64,000 bases of DNA from Cupriavidus sp. P-10 (GCF_003402535.2 NZ_AP025170.1:496001-560000), one strand, 5' to 3'. Positions 1 to 9,590 are shown, counted from the first letter of the stretch. The notes: generated from the sequence alone by a model not told the origin. Numbers and translations: made by a program.

Positions 1-435
1 CACTTCATGCTGCAGAAGGAAGTGGTGGAGCGCATGGTGGCCGAGCCCGGCAGCAAGGCCTTTGGCCGGCTCTCGATCATGCTGCAGGTGCGCTACTACA
101 TGGAGCATGTGCTGGACGTGCCGCCGGGCAGTTTCAACCCGCCGCCCAAGGTCGATTCCGCCGTGGTGCGCATGATCCCGTGGCCGCGGCATAACGATGG
201 CCGCCTGCGCTCGCCGCATGCCGATTGCGACATCACCGTGCTCGGCGACGTGGTCACCGCGGCGTTCTCGCAGCGGCGCAAGGTGCTGCGCAATACGCTG
301 TCGTTCCTGCGCGACCAGGTCGACTTCGACGCGATGGGCTTCGACCTCGGCCGCCGTGCCGAGGAAGTGCCCGTCGGCGAGTATGTCGAACTGGCCCGCC
401 GCCTGGGCGGCGGCGCCGCAGGGCAGGCCGCCTGA
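1..435 (+). CDS. rsmA: 16S rRNA dimethyladenosine transferase, C-terminal part
   Basis: This is the C-terminal 144 residues of RsmA/KsgA; the start lies before the window. RsmA dimethylates two adjacent adenines in the terminal hairpin of 16S rRNA, using SAM, late in small-subunit assembly. The visible part begins [11 protein letters not shown], the conserved stretch after the catalytic NxPY motif, and contains the family signatures [19 protein letters not shown] and [12 protein letters not shown]. The SAM-binding fold and the NxPY motif are outside the window. The gene reads towards trpS, which starts 54 bases after its stop. Identification is firm; only truncation limits it. Confidence 0.95.
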   Translation, partial: HFMLQKEVVERMVAEPGSKAFGRLSIMLQVRYYMEHVLDVPPGSFNPPPKVDSAVVRMIPWPRHNDGRLRSPHADCDITVLGDVVTAAFSQRRKVLRNTLSFLRDQVDFDAMGFDLGRRAEEVPVGEYVELARRLGGGAAGQAA

Positions 436-489
436 AGCCCCAGATCAACGAACCCGAATTCCCGCGACCATTTCGTGCAAGACCGTCCC

Positions 490-1533
490 ATGACAGCCCA
501 GTCCCAATCCAGCCAAACCAACCGGCGTCCCGTGATCCTGACCGGCGACCGTCCCACCGGCCCGCTGCACCTCGGCCACTTCGTCGGCTCGCTGCAGAGC
601 CGCGTGGCGCTGCAGGATTCGCATGAGCAGTACCTGCTGCTGGCCGACACCCAGGCCATGACCGACAATGCGCACGATCCCGACAAGGTACGCCGCAACG
701 TGCTGGAAGTGGCGCTGGACTACCTGGCGGTCGGCATCGACCCGGCCAAGACCACCATCACCGTGCAGTCGCACCTGCCGGCGCTGGCCGAGCTGACGCT
801 GATGTACCTGAACTTCGTCACGGTATCGCGGCTGGAGCGCAACCCGACCATCAAGGAAGAGATCCAGGCGCGCGGTTTCGGCCGCGATATCCCGGCCGGG
901 TTCCTGTGTTACCCGGCCGCGCAGGCGGCCGACATTACCGCCTTCAAGGCCCAGGTGGTGCCGGTGGGCGAAGACCAGGCCCCGCTGATCGAGCAGACCA
1001 ACGAGATCGTGCGCCGCATCAACAACCAGGTCGGCCGCGACATACTGCCGGAGTGCAAGGCGCTGATCCCGAAGTTCGGTCGCCTGCCCGGCGTCGACGG
1101 CAAGGCCAAGATGAGCAAGTCGATGGGCAACGCGATCGCGCTGGGCGCGTCGCCTGAGCAGATCAAGGCCGCGGTGCACAGCATGTACACCGATCCGAAC
1201 CACCTGAAGGTGTCCGATCCGGGCCAGGTCGAGGGCAACGTGGTGTTCACCTACCTGGACGCGTTCGACCCGAACAACGAGGAAGTCGAAGCGCTGAAGG
1301 AGCACTATCGCAAGGGCGGCCTGGGCGACATGGTGCTCAAGCGCCGCATCGAAGGCATCCTGCAGGACATGCTGGCCCCGATCCGCGCGCGTCGCGAAGA
1401 GCTGGCCAAGAACCCGGACTATGTCTTCGATGTGCTGCGCCAGGGCACGCAGAAGGCGCGCGAGCTGACCCAGCAGACGCTGGAGGAAGTGCGCGACGCA
1501 CTGGGGATGTTCTCGTTCGAGGCACGCCGCTGA
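490..1533 (+). CDS. trpS: Tryptophanyl-tRNA synthetase
   Basis: Class I aminoacyl-tRNA synthetase charging tRNA-Trp; 347 residues. The HIGH-type motif is seen as PLHLGHF near residue 26 and the KMSKS loop (KMSKS, residues 207-211) is intact. The open frame starts at 475, but the ATG at 490 (MTAQSQ...) matches the family start better. It is followed at once by a strong bidirectional hairpin terminator that separates it from the convergent EamA gene. Nothing odd in the sequence. Confidence 0.96.
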   Translation: MTAQSQSSQTNRRPVILTGDRPTGPLHLGHFVGSLQSRVALQDSHEQYLLLADTQAMTDNAHDPDKVRRNVLEVALDYLAVGIDPAKTTITVQSHLPALAELTLMYLNFVTVSRLERNPTIKEEIQARGFGRDIPAGFLCYPAAQAADITAFKAQVVPVGEDQAPLIEQTNEIVRRINNQVGRDILPECKALIPKFGRLPGVDGKAKMSKSMGNAIALGASPEQIKAAVHSMYTDPNHLKVSDPGQVEGNVVFTYLDAFDPNNEEVEALKEHYRKGGLGDMVLKRRIEGILQDMLAPIRARREELAKNPDYVFDVLRQGTQKARELTQQTLEEVRDALGMFSFEARR

Positions 1534-1538
1534 GCGTG

Positions 1539-1578
1539 GCAATAAAAAACGGCGGCCCCGAGCCGCCGTTTTTATTGC
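1539..1578. terminator. Bidirectional rho-independent terminator
   Basis: A near-perfect inverted repeat with a GGCGGC/GCCGCC core flanked by an A-run on the left and a T-run on the right, and a loop of about 4 bases. It sits between the convergent trpS and EamA genes and can serve both. Confidence 0.9.
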
Positions 1579-1592
1579 AGGCATCCCGCCAC

Positions 1593-2498
1593 TCACGCCC
1601 GCCGATTCACCAGCACAATCCCCGCCAGCACCAGCACGGCCGCCACCGCGAAGCGCGGCCCTACGGAGTCGTGCATCAGCACCACGCCGAAGGCCACGCC
1701 AAACAGCGGCGTGAGGAAGGAAAACACCGAAAGCCGCGACGCCAGGTAGCGCCGCAGCAGCCAGAACCATGTCAGGTAGCTCGCAAACGCGATCAGCACC
1801 GACTGGTAGAACAGGCTCGCCAGCACCACGCCGTCGATCTGCACGGTCGCGGTCTGGCCCGCGGCCACCGCCATCGCCAGCAGCAGCACCGCCGAGACCG
1901 CCAGCTGGTACAGCAGCGTCTTGCTGGCCGGTGCGGTTGCCAGCGGACTGGCGCGCACCACCACGGTGGTAGCGGCCCACAACGCCCCGGCCACGATGCC
2001 CAGCGCATCGCCGAGCAGCGTGCTGCCATGGGCCGACGGTGCCGCAATGCCATCGGCAAACGCCAGCGCCATGCCCACGAACGCCAGCGCCACGCCCAGC
2101 CATTGCCCGGCGTGCAGCCGCTCGCCGGGAACCACGAAATGCAACCCCAGCGCGGTGAAGATCGGCGCGGTGTACAGGAACACCGCCATGCGCGAAGCCG
2201 TGGTGTGGCCCAGCCCGACAAAGATGCAGAAGAACTCGGCGCCGAACAGCAGCCCCGCCAGCAGTCCGGCATTGAGCGTGCCGTCGCGGCGCCAGATCGG
2301 CGTGCCGCGCCAGGCGGCAAAGCCGAACACCAGCAGCGCCGCCACTGCCGAGCGCACGCCGGCCTGCAGCACCGCGCCCATCAGCGGCGCGGCCACCTTG
2401 ATCACTACCTGTTGCAGGCCCCAGCCGGCGCACAGCACCACCATCAGGCCCACCGCCATGCCGTCCAGCGGCCGGCGGGTCAGGGTTTGCGCGTCCAC
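1593..2498 (-). CDS. EamA/DMT-family inner-membrane transporter
   Basis: A drug/metabolite-transporter superfamily permease of about ten membrane segments in two EamA repeats, for example GLMVVLCAGWGLQQ at the start and a C-terminal segment ending LVLAGIVLVNRRA. The substrate cannot be told. The longest frame runs back to 2663 through gloA and is not credible. Plausible starts are a GTG at 2498, used here, just after the gloA stop, or an ATG at 2459 directly before the first membrane helix. It probably belongs to the same transcript as gloA. Confidence 0.85.
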   Translation of the reverse strand: MDAQTLTRRPLDGMAVGLMVVLCAGWGLQQVVIKVAAPLMGAVLQAGVRSAVAALLVFGFAAWRGTPIWRRDGTLNAGLLAGLLFGAEFFCIFVGLGHTTASRMAVFLYTAPIFTALGLHFVVPGERLHAGQWLGVALAFVGMALAFADGIAAPSAHGSTLLGDALGIVAGALWAATTVVVRASPLATAPASKTLLYQLAVSAVLLLAMAVAAGQTATVQIDGVVLASLFYQSVLIAFASYLTWFWLLRRYLASRLSVFSFLTPLFGVAFGVVLMHDSVGPRFAVAAVLVLAGIVLVNRRA

Positions 2499-2509
2499 GA
2501 GCGCGATGC

Positions 2510-2917
2510 TCAGGGACGGCTGGCGTCGCGGGTGGAATGGCGCTCGATCAGCTCGATCTTGTAGCCGTCCGGATCTTCGACAAAGGCGATTACGGTGGTG
2601 CCGCCCTTGACCGGCCCGGCTTCGCGGGTGACCTTGCCCCCGGCCGCGCGGATGCGCTCGCACGCCGCCGCGGCGTTGTCGGTCTCCAGCGCGATATGGC
2701 CGTAGGCGGTGCCCAGGTCATACTGGTCAACGCCGTAGTTGTAGGTCAGTTCCAGCACCGCGGTTTCGGTTTCGGGGCCATAGCCGACGAAGGCGAGGCG
2801 GTACTTGTATTCAGGGTTGTCGCTCTCGCGCAGCAGCTGCATGCCGAGAATGCGGGTGTAGAAATCGATGGAGCGCTGCATGTCGCCGACGCGCAGCATG
2901 GTGTGGAGGAGTCGCAT
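2510..2917 (-). CDS. gloA: Lactoylglutathione lyase (glyoxalase I)
   Basis: Converts the hemithioacetal of methylglyoxal and glutathione to S-lactoylglutathione. At 135 residues it has the length of proteobacterial GlxI, and the four metal ligands fall exactly where they do in the E. coli enzyme: His5, Glu56, His74 and Glu122. The pattern suggests the Ni/Co-dependent class. The motif [19 protein letters not shown] is typical. It lies 72 bases downstream of the metallopeptidase gene on the minus strand. Confidence 0.96.
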   Translation of the reverse strand: MRLLHTMLRVGDMQRSIDFYTRILGMQLLRESDNPEYKYRLAFVGYGPETETAVLELTYNYGVDQYDLGTAYGHIALETDNAAAACERIRAAGGKVTREAGPVKGGTTVIAFVEDPDGYKIELIERHSTRDASRP

Positions 2918-2989
2918 TTGAGGGCCTTCAACTGTTTTAGGTATTGGAAGGCGCCATTTTAGTGCGTTTGGCCGAAACGCATCGGCTGC

Positions 2990-3865
2990 TTAAAACGTGG
3001 GCAGCAGCTCGGGCGGATGCGCGCGCAGCTGCGCGCGGGCGTCGCGGAATTCCGGGAAGATCGATTCCACGGTCTGCCAGAAGCGCGGCCCGTGGTTCAT
3101 TTCCTTCAGGTGGGCGAGTTCGTGCGCCGCCACGTAGTCGATCATCGACAGCGGGAAATGCATCAGGCGCCAGTTCAGCCGGATCTTGCCGTCGGCGGTA
3201 CAGCTGCCCCAGCGCGTTGCCGCCGAAGTCAGCGCAAAGCCGGTATGGCGCACGCCGAGCCTGTCGGCGTAGACGTCGAGCCGCTCGGCCAGCAGCCGGC
3301 GCGCCTGCTGCTGCAGCCAGCCCTGCACGCGGTCCTTGATCTGCTGCTCTTCCGCGTGCCCCGGCAGCGCCAGGTGCAGCACGCGGCGGTCTGCGTCGAA
3401 CAGCAGCGCACCGATCGGTGATTCCAGAGACAGCGTCAGCGGCTTGCCCAGGAAGGGCAGGCTGGCGCCGTCGCGCCACTGCACCGTGGGCAGTACGCGG
3501 CGTGCCTCGCGGTGGCGCCATTCGCCAAGCTTGTTGAAGATCCAGCGCTGCTTTTCCAGGATGGCCGATTCGATGTCGGCCAGCGTGACCCAGCGCGGCG
3601 CGGTGATCGACAGGCCGCGGTCGTCGATGGTGAAGCCGATGGTACGCCGCGACGAGCGCTTGAGCGTGTAGTGCACCGGGCGCTCGCCCACGTGCAGCAG
3701 CCGCGCGTTGGGCTGCGGTACCGGCCATGCCGGCCGTTCCGGCACCGTTGGCGCGAGCGGCACCGACGGTGCGGACGTGGCTGGATGGGCGGACGGGGTC
3801 GCCTCCGCCAGCGGCAGCTCCAGCTGCGCGCCGTCGGCGTCGGAGGCGGGGCGCAGCAGCTTCAT
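2990..3865 (-). CDS. WLM/YgjP-type M48-like metallopeptidase
   Basis: 291 residues. The C-terminal half is a YgjP/SprT-like (DUF45, WLM) metallopeptidase domain: RWGSCTADGKIRLNWRLM followed by the zinc motif HELAHLKEMNH near residues 253-263. The first 70 residues are Pro/Ala-rich and probably disordered. No signal peptide is seen, so it is likely cytoplasmic; the substrate is unknown. The open frame extends to 4375, but the ATG at 3865 forms an ATGA overlap with the plsC stop, giving translational coupling to the acyltransferase upstream. Confidence 0.88.
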   Translation of the reverse strand: MKLLRPASDADGAQLELPLAEATPSAHPATSAPSVPLAPTVPERPAWPVPQPNARLLHVGERPVHYTLKRSSRRTIGFTIDDRGLSITAPRWVTLADIESAILEKQRWIFNKLGEWRHREARRVLPTVQWRDGASLPFLGKPLTLSLESPIGALLFDADRRVLHLALPGHAEEQQIKDRVQGWLQQQARRLLAERLDVYADRLGVRHTGFALTSAATRWGSCTADGKIRLNWRLMHFPLSMIDYVAAHELAHLKEMNHGPRFWQTVESIFPEFRDARAQLRAHPPELLPTF

Positions 3866-4626
3866 GCGGCCGGCTCTACCCGTGCTTCGCTGCGGTAGCT
3901 GTCCGCGTCGATGCGGCGCATGTCGCGCTCGATCCAGTCGGCCACTTCCTGGTTGAGCTGGTCGGCGGTCTTGTTGGCCGAGGCGATCGGCGGGCCGACC
4001 GAGATCGTCACCATGCCCGGGTACTTGAGAAACTTGTTGCGCGGCCAGACCCGGCCCGAGTTGACCGCCATCGGCAGCACCCAGGCACCGGTCTCGACCG
4101 CCAGGCGCGCGCCGCCGCTCTTGTAGCGCGTCTTTACCAGCCCCGACGGCGTGCGCGTGCCCTCCGGGAACATGATGATCCAGGCCCCTTCGGCCAGCCG
4201 CTCGCGGCCCTGGCGCACGGCCGAGGCGAAGGCGCGGGTGCCTTCCTTGCGATTGATATGGACCATCTTCAGCATGCCCAGCGCCCAGCCAAAGAACGGC
4301 ACCAGCAGCAGCTCGCGCTTGAACACGAAGCACAGCGGCCTGGGCATCAGCGCCACGTAGGCCACCGTCTCCCATGCCGACTGGTGCTTGGACAGCAGCA
4401 CCACCGGCTTGTCGAGCATGACATCCATATGCTCATGGCCTTCGATGCGGTACTGGATGCCGCAGATGCCGCGCGCGGCCCAGATCACCAGCCATGGCCA
4501 GCCGCGCACGAAGCGGAAGCGCTGGTCGGCATTCATGAAGGGAAACACGAGGAAGCAGGCGCAGGCGTAGGGAGGCGTCAGCACCAGCAGGTACAGCGCA
4601 AACAGCAGGGAACGGAGAAACGTCAT
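3862..4626 (-). CDS. plsC: 1-acyl-sn-glycerol-3-phosphate acyltransferase
   Basis: Acylates lysophosphatidic acid at sn-2 to give phosphatidic acid at the inner membrane; 254 residues. There is an N-terminal membrane anchor (about residues 4-30), then the acyltransferase blocks: block I KHQSAWE (an HX4E variant of HX4D that is common in this subfamily), block III MFPEGTRTPSG and a later block IV-like VLPMAVNSG. It lies between gmhB (47 bases away) and the metallopeptidase (4-base overlap), a lipid/LPS precursor setting. Confidence 0.93.
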   Translation of the reverse strand: MTFLRSLLFALYLLVLTPPYACACFLVFPFMNADQRFRFVRGWPWLVIWAARGICGIQYRIEGHEHMDVMLDKPVVLLSKHQSAWETVAYVALMPRPLCFVFKRELLLVPFFGWALGMLKMVHINRKEGTRAFASAVRQGRERLAEGAWIIMFPEGTRTPSGLVKTRYKSGGARLAVETGAWVLPMAVNSGRVWPRNKFLKYPGMVTISVGPPIASANKTADQLNQEVADWIERDMRRIDADSYRSEARVEPAA

Positions 4627-4673
4627 GCGTGGGGGCGCAAAAAAAAAGGGTCGGTGCCAGCGTCAGCAATGGC

Positions 4674-5264
4674 TCAATGTGCGGACTCGCGGGTGGCGCC
4701 GTCGTTGCCGCCGTCGGTGCCGGTCAGCCAGCGCGCAAAGTCGCGCAGGTCGTCGTGCACCCGCGTGCCGGGGGGCAGGCCGCCTTTGTCGAGGGTCTTC
4801 AGGCCTTTGCCGCTGCGCACCAGGTGCGGCGTGCAGCCGACGGCGACACCGGCCTCCAGGTCGCGCAGGGAGTCGCCCACGATCGGCACGCCCTTGAGCT
4901 CGACGCCGAAGCGCTCGCTGATCTGTTCGAGCATGCCGGACTTGGGCTTGCGGCAGTCGCAGCCGTCCGCGGCGGTATGCGGGCAGAAGAACACGGCGTC
5001 GACGCGGCCGCCCACGCGCGCCAGCGCGGTGTACATCTTCTCGTGCATGGCGTTGAGCGCGCTCATCTCGAACAAGCCGCGGCCGATGCCGGACTGGTTG
5101 CTGGCGATCACCACGCGATAGCCGGCCTGGTTCAGCGCTGCAATGGCTTCCAGGCTGCCGTCGATGGGGATCCACTCGTCGGGCGACTTGATGAACTGGT
5201 CGCTGTCGAGGTTGACCACCCCGTCGCGGTCCAGGATGACGAACTTGGGCGGCGTCTGCGGCAT
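4674..5264 (-). CDS. gmhB: D-glycero-beta-D-manno-heptose-1,7-bisphosphate 7-phosphatase
   Basis: HAD-superfamily phosphatase of the ADP-heptose pathway for LPS inner core; 196 residues. The nucleophile motif is ILDRDGVVN (Asp12 and Asp14), and the zinc-binding loop CPHTAADGCDC typical of GmhB is present, as is the late GDSLRDLEAG motif. The longer frame to 5342 is rejected in favour of the ATG at 5264 (MPQTPPKFVI). It follows glyS by 31 bases. The acceptor heptosyltransferase waaF is also in this window, at 57.3 kb. Confidence 0.95.
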   Translation of the reverse strand: MPQTPPKFVILDRDGVVNLDSDQFIKSPDEWIPIDGSLEAIAALNQAGYRVVIASNQSGIGRGLFEMSALNAMHEKMYTALARVGGRVDAVFFCPHTAADGCDCRKPKSGMLEQISERFGVELKGVPIVGDSLRDLEAGVAVGCTPHLVRSGKGLKTLDKGGLPPGTRVHDDLRDFARWLTGTDGGNDGATRESAH

Positions 5265-5295
5265 GTGCGGCTCCGGTATCGCGTGCTGGCGGCGC

Positions 5296-7419
5296 TCAGG
5301 CGGCCAGCTTGGAGATGTCGGCCACGCGGTTGGCCAGCGCATGCAGCGTGGCCAGCAGCGCCAGGCGGTTGGCGCGCAGCTGCGCGTCCTCGGCCATGAC
5401 CATCACGTCGTTGAAGAAGCGGTCGACGGCATCGCGCAACTGGGCCAGGTCGCGCAGCGCGGCGGTGAAATCGCCGCTGGCGAAGGCAGCTTCCACGGCC
5501 GGACGCACTTTCTCGATCGCCGCGTGCAGCGCGCTTTCGGCCTCTTCCTGGAACAGCGCCGGGTTCACCGCGCCGACCGGCTCGGTGTTCTTGCGCAGGA
5601 TATTGGTGATGCGCTTGTTGGCGGCGGCCAGGGCCTCGGCCTCGGGCAGCGCGGCGAAGGTGCGCACCGCTTCCATGCGGCCCAGCACGTCGTGCAGCTG
5701 GTCGGGGCGCAGGCTGACCACGGCCTCGACCTCGTTGGTGGTGTAGCCCTTTTCCTTCAGGTAGCCGCGCACGCGGTCATACAGGAAGTCGGCGATGGCG
5801 TCCGGCGCCGGCTTGACCGCAGCGATGCCTGCGAACGTCTGCTGCGTCAGCGCCAGCAGCCCGGTCACCGACAGCGCCAGCGGCTTCTCGATCAGCATGC
5901 GCAGGATGCCCAGCGCATGGCGGCGCAGCGCGAACGGGTCTTTCTCGCCGGTCGGCTGCAGGCCGATTCCCCAGATGCCGACCAGCGTTTCCAGCTTGTC
6001 GGCCAGCGCCACCGCGGTGCTGACCGAGCCTTCGGGCAGCGCGTCGCCGGCAAAGCGCGGGCGGTAGTGCTCGGAGCAGGCCAGCGCCACGTCTTCGGCT
6101 TCGTCGTCGTGGCGGGCGTAGTACGTGCCCATGGTGCCCTGCAGCTCGGGAAACTCGCCCACCATGTCGGTCAGCAGGTCGGCCTTGGCCAGCTCGGCGC
6201 CGCGCATCGCGGCCGCCTTGTCGGTGGCCACGCCGGCGGCGTTGAGCGCATCGGCGACATGGCCGGCGATCTGCTGCAGGCGCTGCACGCGGTCCAGCTG
6301 CGTGCCGATCTTGTTGTGGTAGACCACGCTGGCCAGCTGCGGCACGCGCGAAGCCAGCGTCTTCTTGCGGTCCTGGTCGAAGAAGAACTTGGCATCGGCC
6401 AGGCGCGGGCGCACCACGCGCTCGTTGCCGGTGATGATCGACTGCGGCGTCTCGGTGGCCAGGTTGGAGACGATCAGGAAGCGGTTGCGCAGGTGGCCGT
6501 CGGCATCGGTCAGCGCAAAGTACTTCTGGTTGGTCTGCATCGTCAGGATCAGGCATTCCTGCGGCACGGCCAGGAAGGCTTCCTCGAAGTGGCAGGCGTA
6601 GACCACCGGCCATTCCACCAGCGAGTTGACTTCATCGAGCAGCGACTCGGGCATGATCACCTGGTCGGCGCCGGCCTCGGCCAGCAGCGCGGTGCGCATG
6701 CGCTCGCGGCGCTCGGCATAGCTCGCCAGCACGCGGCCGGCCGATTCGAGCTGCTTCGCATAGTCGTTGGCATGCGCGATCTCGATCGTGCCATGCGACA
6801 AAAAGCGGTGGCCCTGCGTCACGTTGCTGGCCTGCAGGCCCAGCAACGACACCGGCAGGATCTCGCTGCCGAACAGCGCGATCAGGCTGTGCGCCGGGCG
6901 CACGAAGTGCACGGTGCTGCCGTCCGGGCGCTGGTAGCTCATCAGCTTGGGGATGGGCAGCTTGGCGATGGTGTCTTCCAGCGCCGCCTGCAGCCCGGCG
7001 GCCAGTTCGGCGCCGCGCGCGGTGTAGCGGTAGAAGAAGGCTTCGGCCTTGCCGTCGGAGGCGCGCTCCAGCGACTGCCAGTCGATCTCGGCGACGCCGA
7101 CCGACTTGGCCAGCGCGGCCAGCTTCTTGGCCAGCGGCGGGGTGGGCTCGCCGTTGGCGCCAAGCGCCACCGACAGCGGCAGGACCTTCTCGCGCTGCTC
7201 GCGGTCGGGCGCGCTGCGGCGCACGCCCGACACCAGCGCGGCCAGCCGGCGCGGCGTGGCGAACGGGGTCACGGTGGCACCCGGCTCAAGCAGGTCGCGC
7301 TCGCCCAGGCCGGCGAACAGGCCCTGCGCGAAGGCGTCGCCCAGACGCGCCAGCGCCTTGGGAGGCAGCTCTTCGGTGAACAGTTCGATCAGCAGCGAGT
7401 CGGTCATGGGTTGCGACAT
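5296..7419 (-). CDS. glyS: Glycyl-tRNA synthetase beta subunit
   Basis: The tRNA-binding beta chain of the tetrameric bacterial GlyRS; 707 residues, normal for the family. The N-terminus [15 protein letters not shown] and the internal LMSYQRPDG and [18 protein letters not shown] stretches are diagnostic. An ATG at 7407 (MTDSLL) is an alternative start. It is separated from glyQ by the gene for a secreted protein of unknown function. Confidence 0.97.
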   Translation of the reverse strand: MSQPMTDSLLIELFTEELPPKALARLGDAFAQGLFAGLGERDLLEPGATVTPFATPRRLAALVSGVRRSAPDREQREKVLPLSVALGANGEPTPPLAKKLAALAKSVGVAEIDWQSLERASDGKAEAFFYRYTARGAELAAGLQAALEDTIAKLPIPKLMSYQRPDGSTVHFVRPAHSLIALFGSEILPVSLLGLQASNVTQGHRFLSHGTIEIAHANDYAKQLESAGRVLASYAERRERMRTALLAEAGADQVIMPESLLDEVNSLVEWPVVYACHFEEAFLAVPQECLILTMQTNQKYFALTDADGHLRNRFLIVSNLATETPQSIITGNERVVRPRLADAKFFFDQDRKKTLASRVPQLASVVYHNKIGTQLDRVQRLQQIAGHVADALNAAGVATDKAAAMRGAELAKADLLTDMVGEFPELQGTMGTYYARHDDEAEDVALACSEHYRPRFAGDALPEGSVSTAVALADKLETLVGIWGIGLQPTGEKDPFALRRHALGILRMLIEKPLALSVTGLLALTQQTFAGIAAVKPAPDAIADFLYDRVRGYLKEKGYTTNEVEAVVSLRPDQLHDVLGRMEAVRTFAALPEAEALAAANKRITNILRKNTEPVGAVNPALFQEEAESALHAAIEKVRPAVEAAFASGDFTAALRDLAQLRDAVDRFFNDVMVMAEDAQLRANRLALLATLHALANRVADISKLAA

Positions 7420-7454
7420 GAATCGTATCCAACAGGTTGTGGCGCGCGCGGCTG

Positions 7455-8084
7455 TCAGCAGCGCGGCGAATGATTAGGTTCCACTCCGGACAGCAGCCAC
7501 AGGCCGTTCTGTTGCCGGAATTGCAGCGTGGTGAAGGCGCATTGCGCGGCCGCCGCGGCGCTGGCCGCACCGTTGCTGCCGCCGCGGCTGCCCGCTGCGG
7601 GGAAGCGCGCGTCGATGCGGCGCAGGCGCTTGTCGTAGCGGATTTCGTCGATGCGCCCGCCCACCCAGAAATCGATCTTCGGCGGCAACTGGGCCGCCGA
7701 GTAGTAGGTCTTGGTCTTGCGCCGGGTGCGGCCGTTGGTGGTTTCCACCTCCACCCAGGTCAGCGGGTAGCGGATCGCGCTTTCGTAGGCGCGCAGCGGC
7801 ACGCGGTGCCAGCCCAGGTCGCGCTGGCCCGACAGGTCGCAGGCGAACGAGCGCACCAGCTGCGCCCACTGGTCGAGCGCGTTCAGCGACGGGCGCCAGT
7901 GGCGCGCCATGGCCAGTTGCAGCGCCTGCGGGTCGGCCTCGCACACATTGCTCAGTTCGGCCGGCAGCAGCAGCGCCTGCGGCGCGGGGGCGGCCACGGC
8001 GCGCGCGCCGGCGGCATTGCCCGCAGCCGACAGCGTGGCGATGGCCAAGGCGCAGCTCAGCGCGCTGCGCACCAGTTGCGTCAT
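7455..8084 (-). CDS. Exported protein of unknown function between glyQ and glyS
   Basis: 209 residues, not recognised. The ATG at 8084 ([18 protein letters not shown]) gives a typical signal peptide with cleavage around residues 25-32, and it overlaps the glyQ stop as ATGA, so it is translationally coupled to glyQ. The mature part has scattered cysteines (VCEADP, FACDLSG, AQCAFTT, final SPRC), suggesting disulfides in the periplasm, and a basic tract [13 protein letters not shown] secreted protein inside a glycyl-tRNA synthetase operon is unexpected; the arrangement may be conserved among Burkholderiaceae but I cannot check that here. Confidence 0.82.
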   Translation of the reverse strand: MTQLVRSALSCALAIATLSAAGNAAGARAVAAPAPQALLLPAELSNVCEADPQALQLAMARHWRPSLNALDQWAQLVRSFACDLSGQRDLGWHRVPLRAYESAIRYPLTWVEVETTNGRTRRKTKTYYSAAQLPPKIDFWVGGRIDEIRYDKRLRRIDARFPAAGSRGGSNGAASAAAAAQCAFTTLQFRQQNGLWLLSGVEPNHSPRC

Positions 8085-9046
8085 GCCCGGGCTCCGCCGT
8101 TGCCGCACATCGGGAAGCCGAGGGCTTCGCGCGAATCGTAGTAAGCCTGCGCCACCTGGCGCGACAGGTTGCGGATGCGGCCGATATAGGCGGCGCGCTC
8201 GGTCACCGAGATGGCACCGCGGGCGTCCAGCAGGTTGAACGTGTGCGCGGCCTTCAGTACCTGCTCATAGGCGGGCAGCGCCAGGCGCGTGCCGGTGGCC
8301 TGGCTCGCGTCGGAGCGGTCGGTGCCCTCGGCGCCGTCTGCATTGCCCATCAGCCGCTTGGCCTCGCCCTCGTGCTCGGCAAAATGGCGGAACAGGATTT
8401 CGGTGTTGCTGTGCTCGAAGTTGTAGGTCGACTGCTCGACCTCGTTCTGGTGGTACACGTCGCCGTAGGTCAGGCGGCGCGTCTCGCCGTTCTCGACCCA
8501 CTCGGTCCAGATGAGGTCATAGACGTTCTCGACCTTCTGCAGGTACATCGCCAGGCGCTCGATGCCGTAGGTGATCTCGCCCGTGATCGGCTTGCAGTCG
8601 ATGCCGCCGACCTGCTGGAAGTAGGTGAACTGGGTCACTTCCATGCCGTTGAGCCAGACTTCCCACCCCAGCCCCCACGCGCCCAGCGTCGGGTTCTCCC
8701 AGTCGTCCTCGACGAAGCGGATGTCATTCTGCTTCAGGTCCAGGCCCAGCGCCTCGAGCGAGCCCAGGTACAGCTCGAGGATGTTCTCGGGCGCGGGCTT
8801 GAGCACCACCTGGTACTGGTAGTAGTGCTGCAGGCGGTTGGGGTTCTCGCCATAGCGGCCGTCCTTCGGGCGCCGCGACGGCTGCACATAGGCGGCGCGC
8901 CACGGCTCGGGGCCGATCGCGCGCAGGAAGGTATGCACGTGGGAAGTGCCGGCGCCGACCTCCAGATCGATGGGTTGCAACAGCGCGCAACCCTGCCGGT
9001 CCCAGTAGGCCTGCAGGGTCAGAATCATTTGTTGGAAGGTCAGCAT
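8081..9046 (-). CDS. glyQ: Glycyl-tRNA synthetase alpha subunit
   Basis: Catalytic alpha chain of tetrameric GlyRS, class II. It has 321 residues, somewhat longer than the E. coli chain. It starts [20 protein letters not shown] and carries [19 protein letters not shown] and [15 protein letters not shown] blocks. The extra length is an Asp/Ala/Ser-rich insertion (about residues 252-272, around [14 protein letters not shown]) before the conserved [12 protein letters not shown]. The frame runs upstream to 9250, but the ATG at 9046 is the family start. Confidence 0.96.
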   Translation of the reverse strand: MLTFQQMILTLQAYWDRQGCALLQPIDLEVGAGTSHVHTFLRAIGPEPWRAAYVQPSRRPKDGRYGENPNRLQHYYQYQVVLKPAPENILELYLGSLEALGLDLKQNDIRFVEDDWENPTLGAWGLGWEVWLNGMEVTQFTYFQQVGGIDCKPITGEITYGIERLAMYLQKVENVYDLIWTEWVENGETRRLTYGDVYHQNEVEQSTYNFEHSNTEILFRHFAEHEGEAKRLMGNADGAEGTDRSDASQATGTRLALPAYEQVLKAAHTFNLLDARGAISVTERAAYIGRIRNLSRQVAQAYYDSREALGFPMCGNGGARA

Positions 9047-9401
9047 ATGAAGGCTAGGTAGTGGCTGATCGGTCGGCTGGGGGCGAGTTTGCGCCGCCCG
9101 GCGTGCTGGCGGCGCAGCGCGTGCCGGGGCCGCCGCATACGGATTTTGCCAAACCCTGAATTCTATCGGCTTTTTGGCCGCTCGCCCCGTTTGGCGGGGT
9201 GTGGGCGGGTGGGCGGGGGTGCGCGCGGATGTCGGTCTTTCGCAACGCATGGGGAAAATACCGACCCCATTTTCAAGTTGCGGGAACGCTAGCCGATAAC
9301 GTTTTTGTATACAGTATGAATAAGCAACCCGTTCGAGAGTGTTGCGGTTGGCAGGCCTAGCCGTCCTGCCGGTAGACGATTAACGATGGGGACTTGGGAT
9401 C
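9047..9401. other. Intergenic region upstream of glyQ and of the small peptide gene
   Basis: This 355-base stretch holds the presumed divergent control region. Reading left, a TAGAAT-type -10 (plus-strand positions 9160-9165) could serve glyQ, although its -35 is poor. Around 9186-9202 there is a short CCCCG/CGGGG hairpin. Reading right there is an AT-rich LexA-like box at 9297-9316. No RNA gene is recognisable. Confidence 0.4.
9297..9316. promoter_or_regulatory. Degenerate LexA-like box upstream of a small membrane-peptide ORF
   Basis: This 20-mer matches the perfect LexA box of recA in this window (41369-41388) at 17 of 20 positions. The right half TATACAGTA is intact; the left half has ACG where CTG is expected. 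It lies 85 bases before the start of the 30-codon ORF at 9402. TATACA and TATGAA hexamers in and after the box could act as a -10, without a good -35. LexA control is therefore a hypothesis. Confidence 0.4.
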
Positions 9402-9494
9402 ATGGCACTCCTTTCTCGCAAACCTTACCTGGTCGCAATCGCGGTCATGATCGCCGCGGCCGTCGTGTCGGTCGCGACCGGGCTGCTGAACTGA
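9402..9494 (+). CDS. Putative 30-residue single-pass membrane peptide
   Basis: The ORF encodes a 30-residue peptide: a short N-terminus with Arg6 and Lys7, then one hydrophobic helix from about residue 10 to 28 (LVAIAVMIAAAVVSVATGLL). A GATGGGG tract about 11 bases upstream is a modest ribosome-binding site. The length, positive-inside charge and composition suit a small inner-membrane protein. An inverted repeat follows 20 bases after the stop. SOS-induced peptides of this size and topology are known (SidA of Caulobacter, TisB of E. coli), but no homology to them is seen. Function unknown. Confidence 0.5.
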   Translation: MALLSRKPYLVAIAVMIAAAVVSVATGLLN

Positions 9495-9514
9495 CGCAGC
9501 CGGCGCGCGCCTGA

Positions 9515-9552
9515 CGCGCCACGGACGCCGCGGGTCGGGAATCCGTGGCGCG
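9515..9552. repeat. 11-bp inverted repeat after the small ORF
   Basis: Arms 9515-9525 and 9542-9552 (CGCGCCACGGA and its complement) flank a 16-base loop. There is no T-run, so it is not a classical terminator, but it lies between the small ORF and the convergent lnt stop at 9591 and could end or stabilise transcripts. Confidence 0.55.
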
Positions 9553-9590
9553 GGGATTGCTGCGCCAACCGCGCCCGCGAGGTCTGGGCT

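Noticed and set aside
445..2433. Minus-strand open frame of 662 codons over trpS and the EamA gene
   Set aside because: Crosses a strong terminator and lies antisense to trpS; composition is that of a shadow frame.
5143..7473. Plus-strand open frame of 776 codons opposite glyS
   Set aside because: Antisense shadow of a housekeeping gene with biased composition and no signature.
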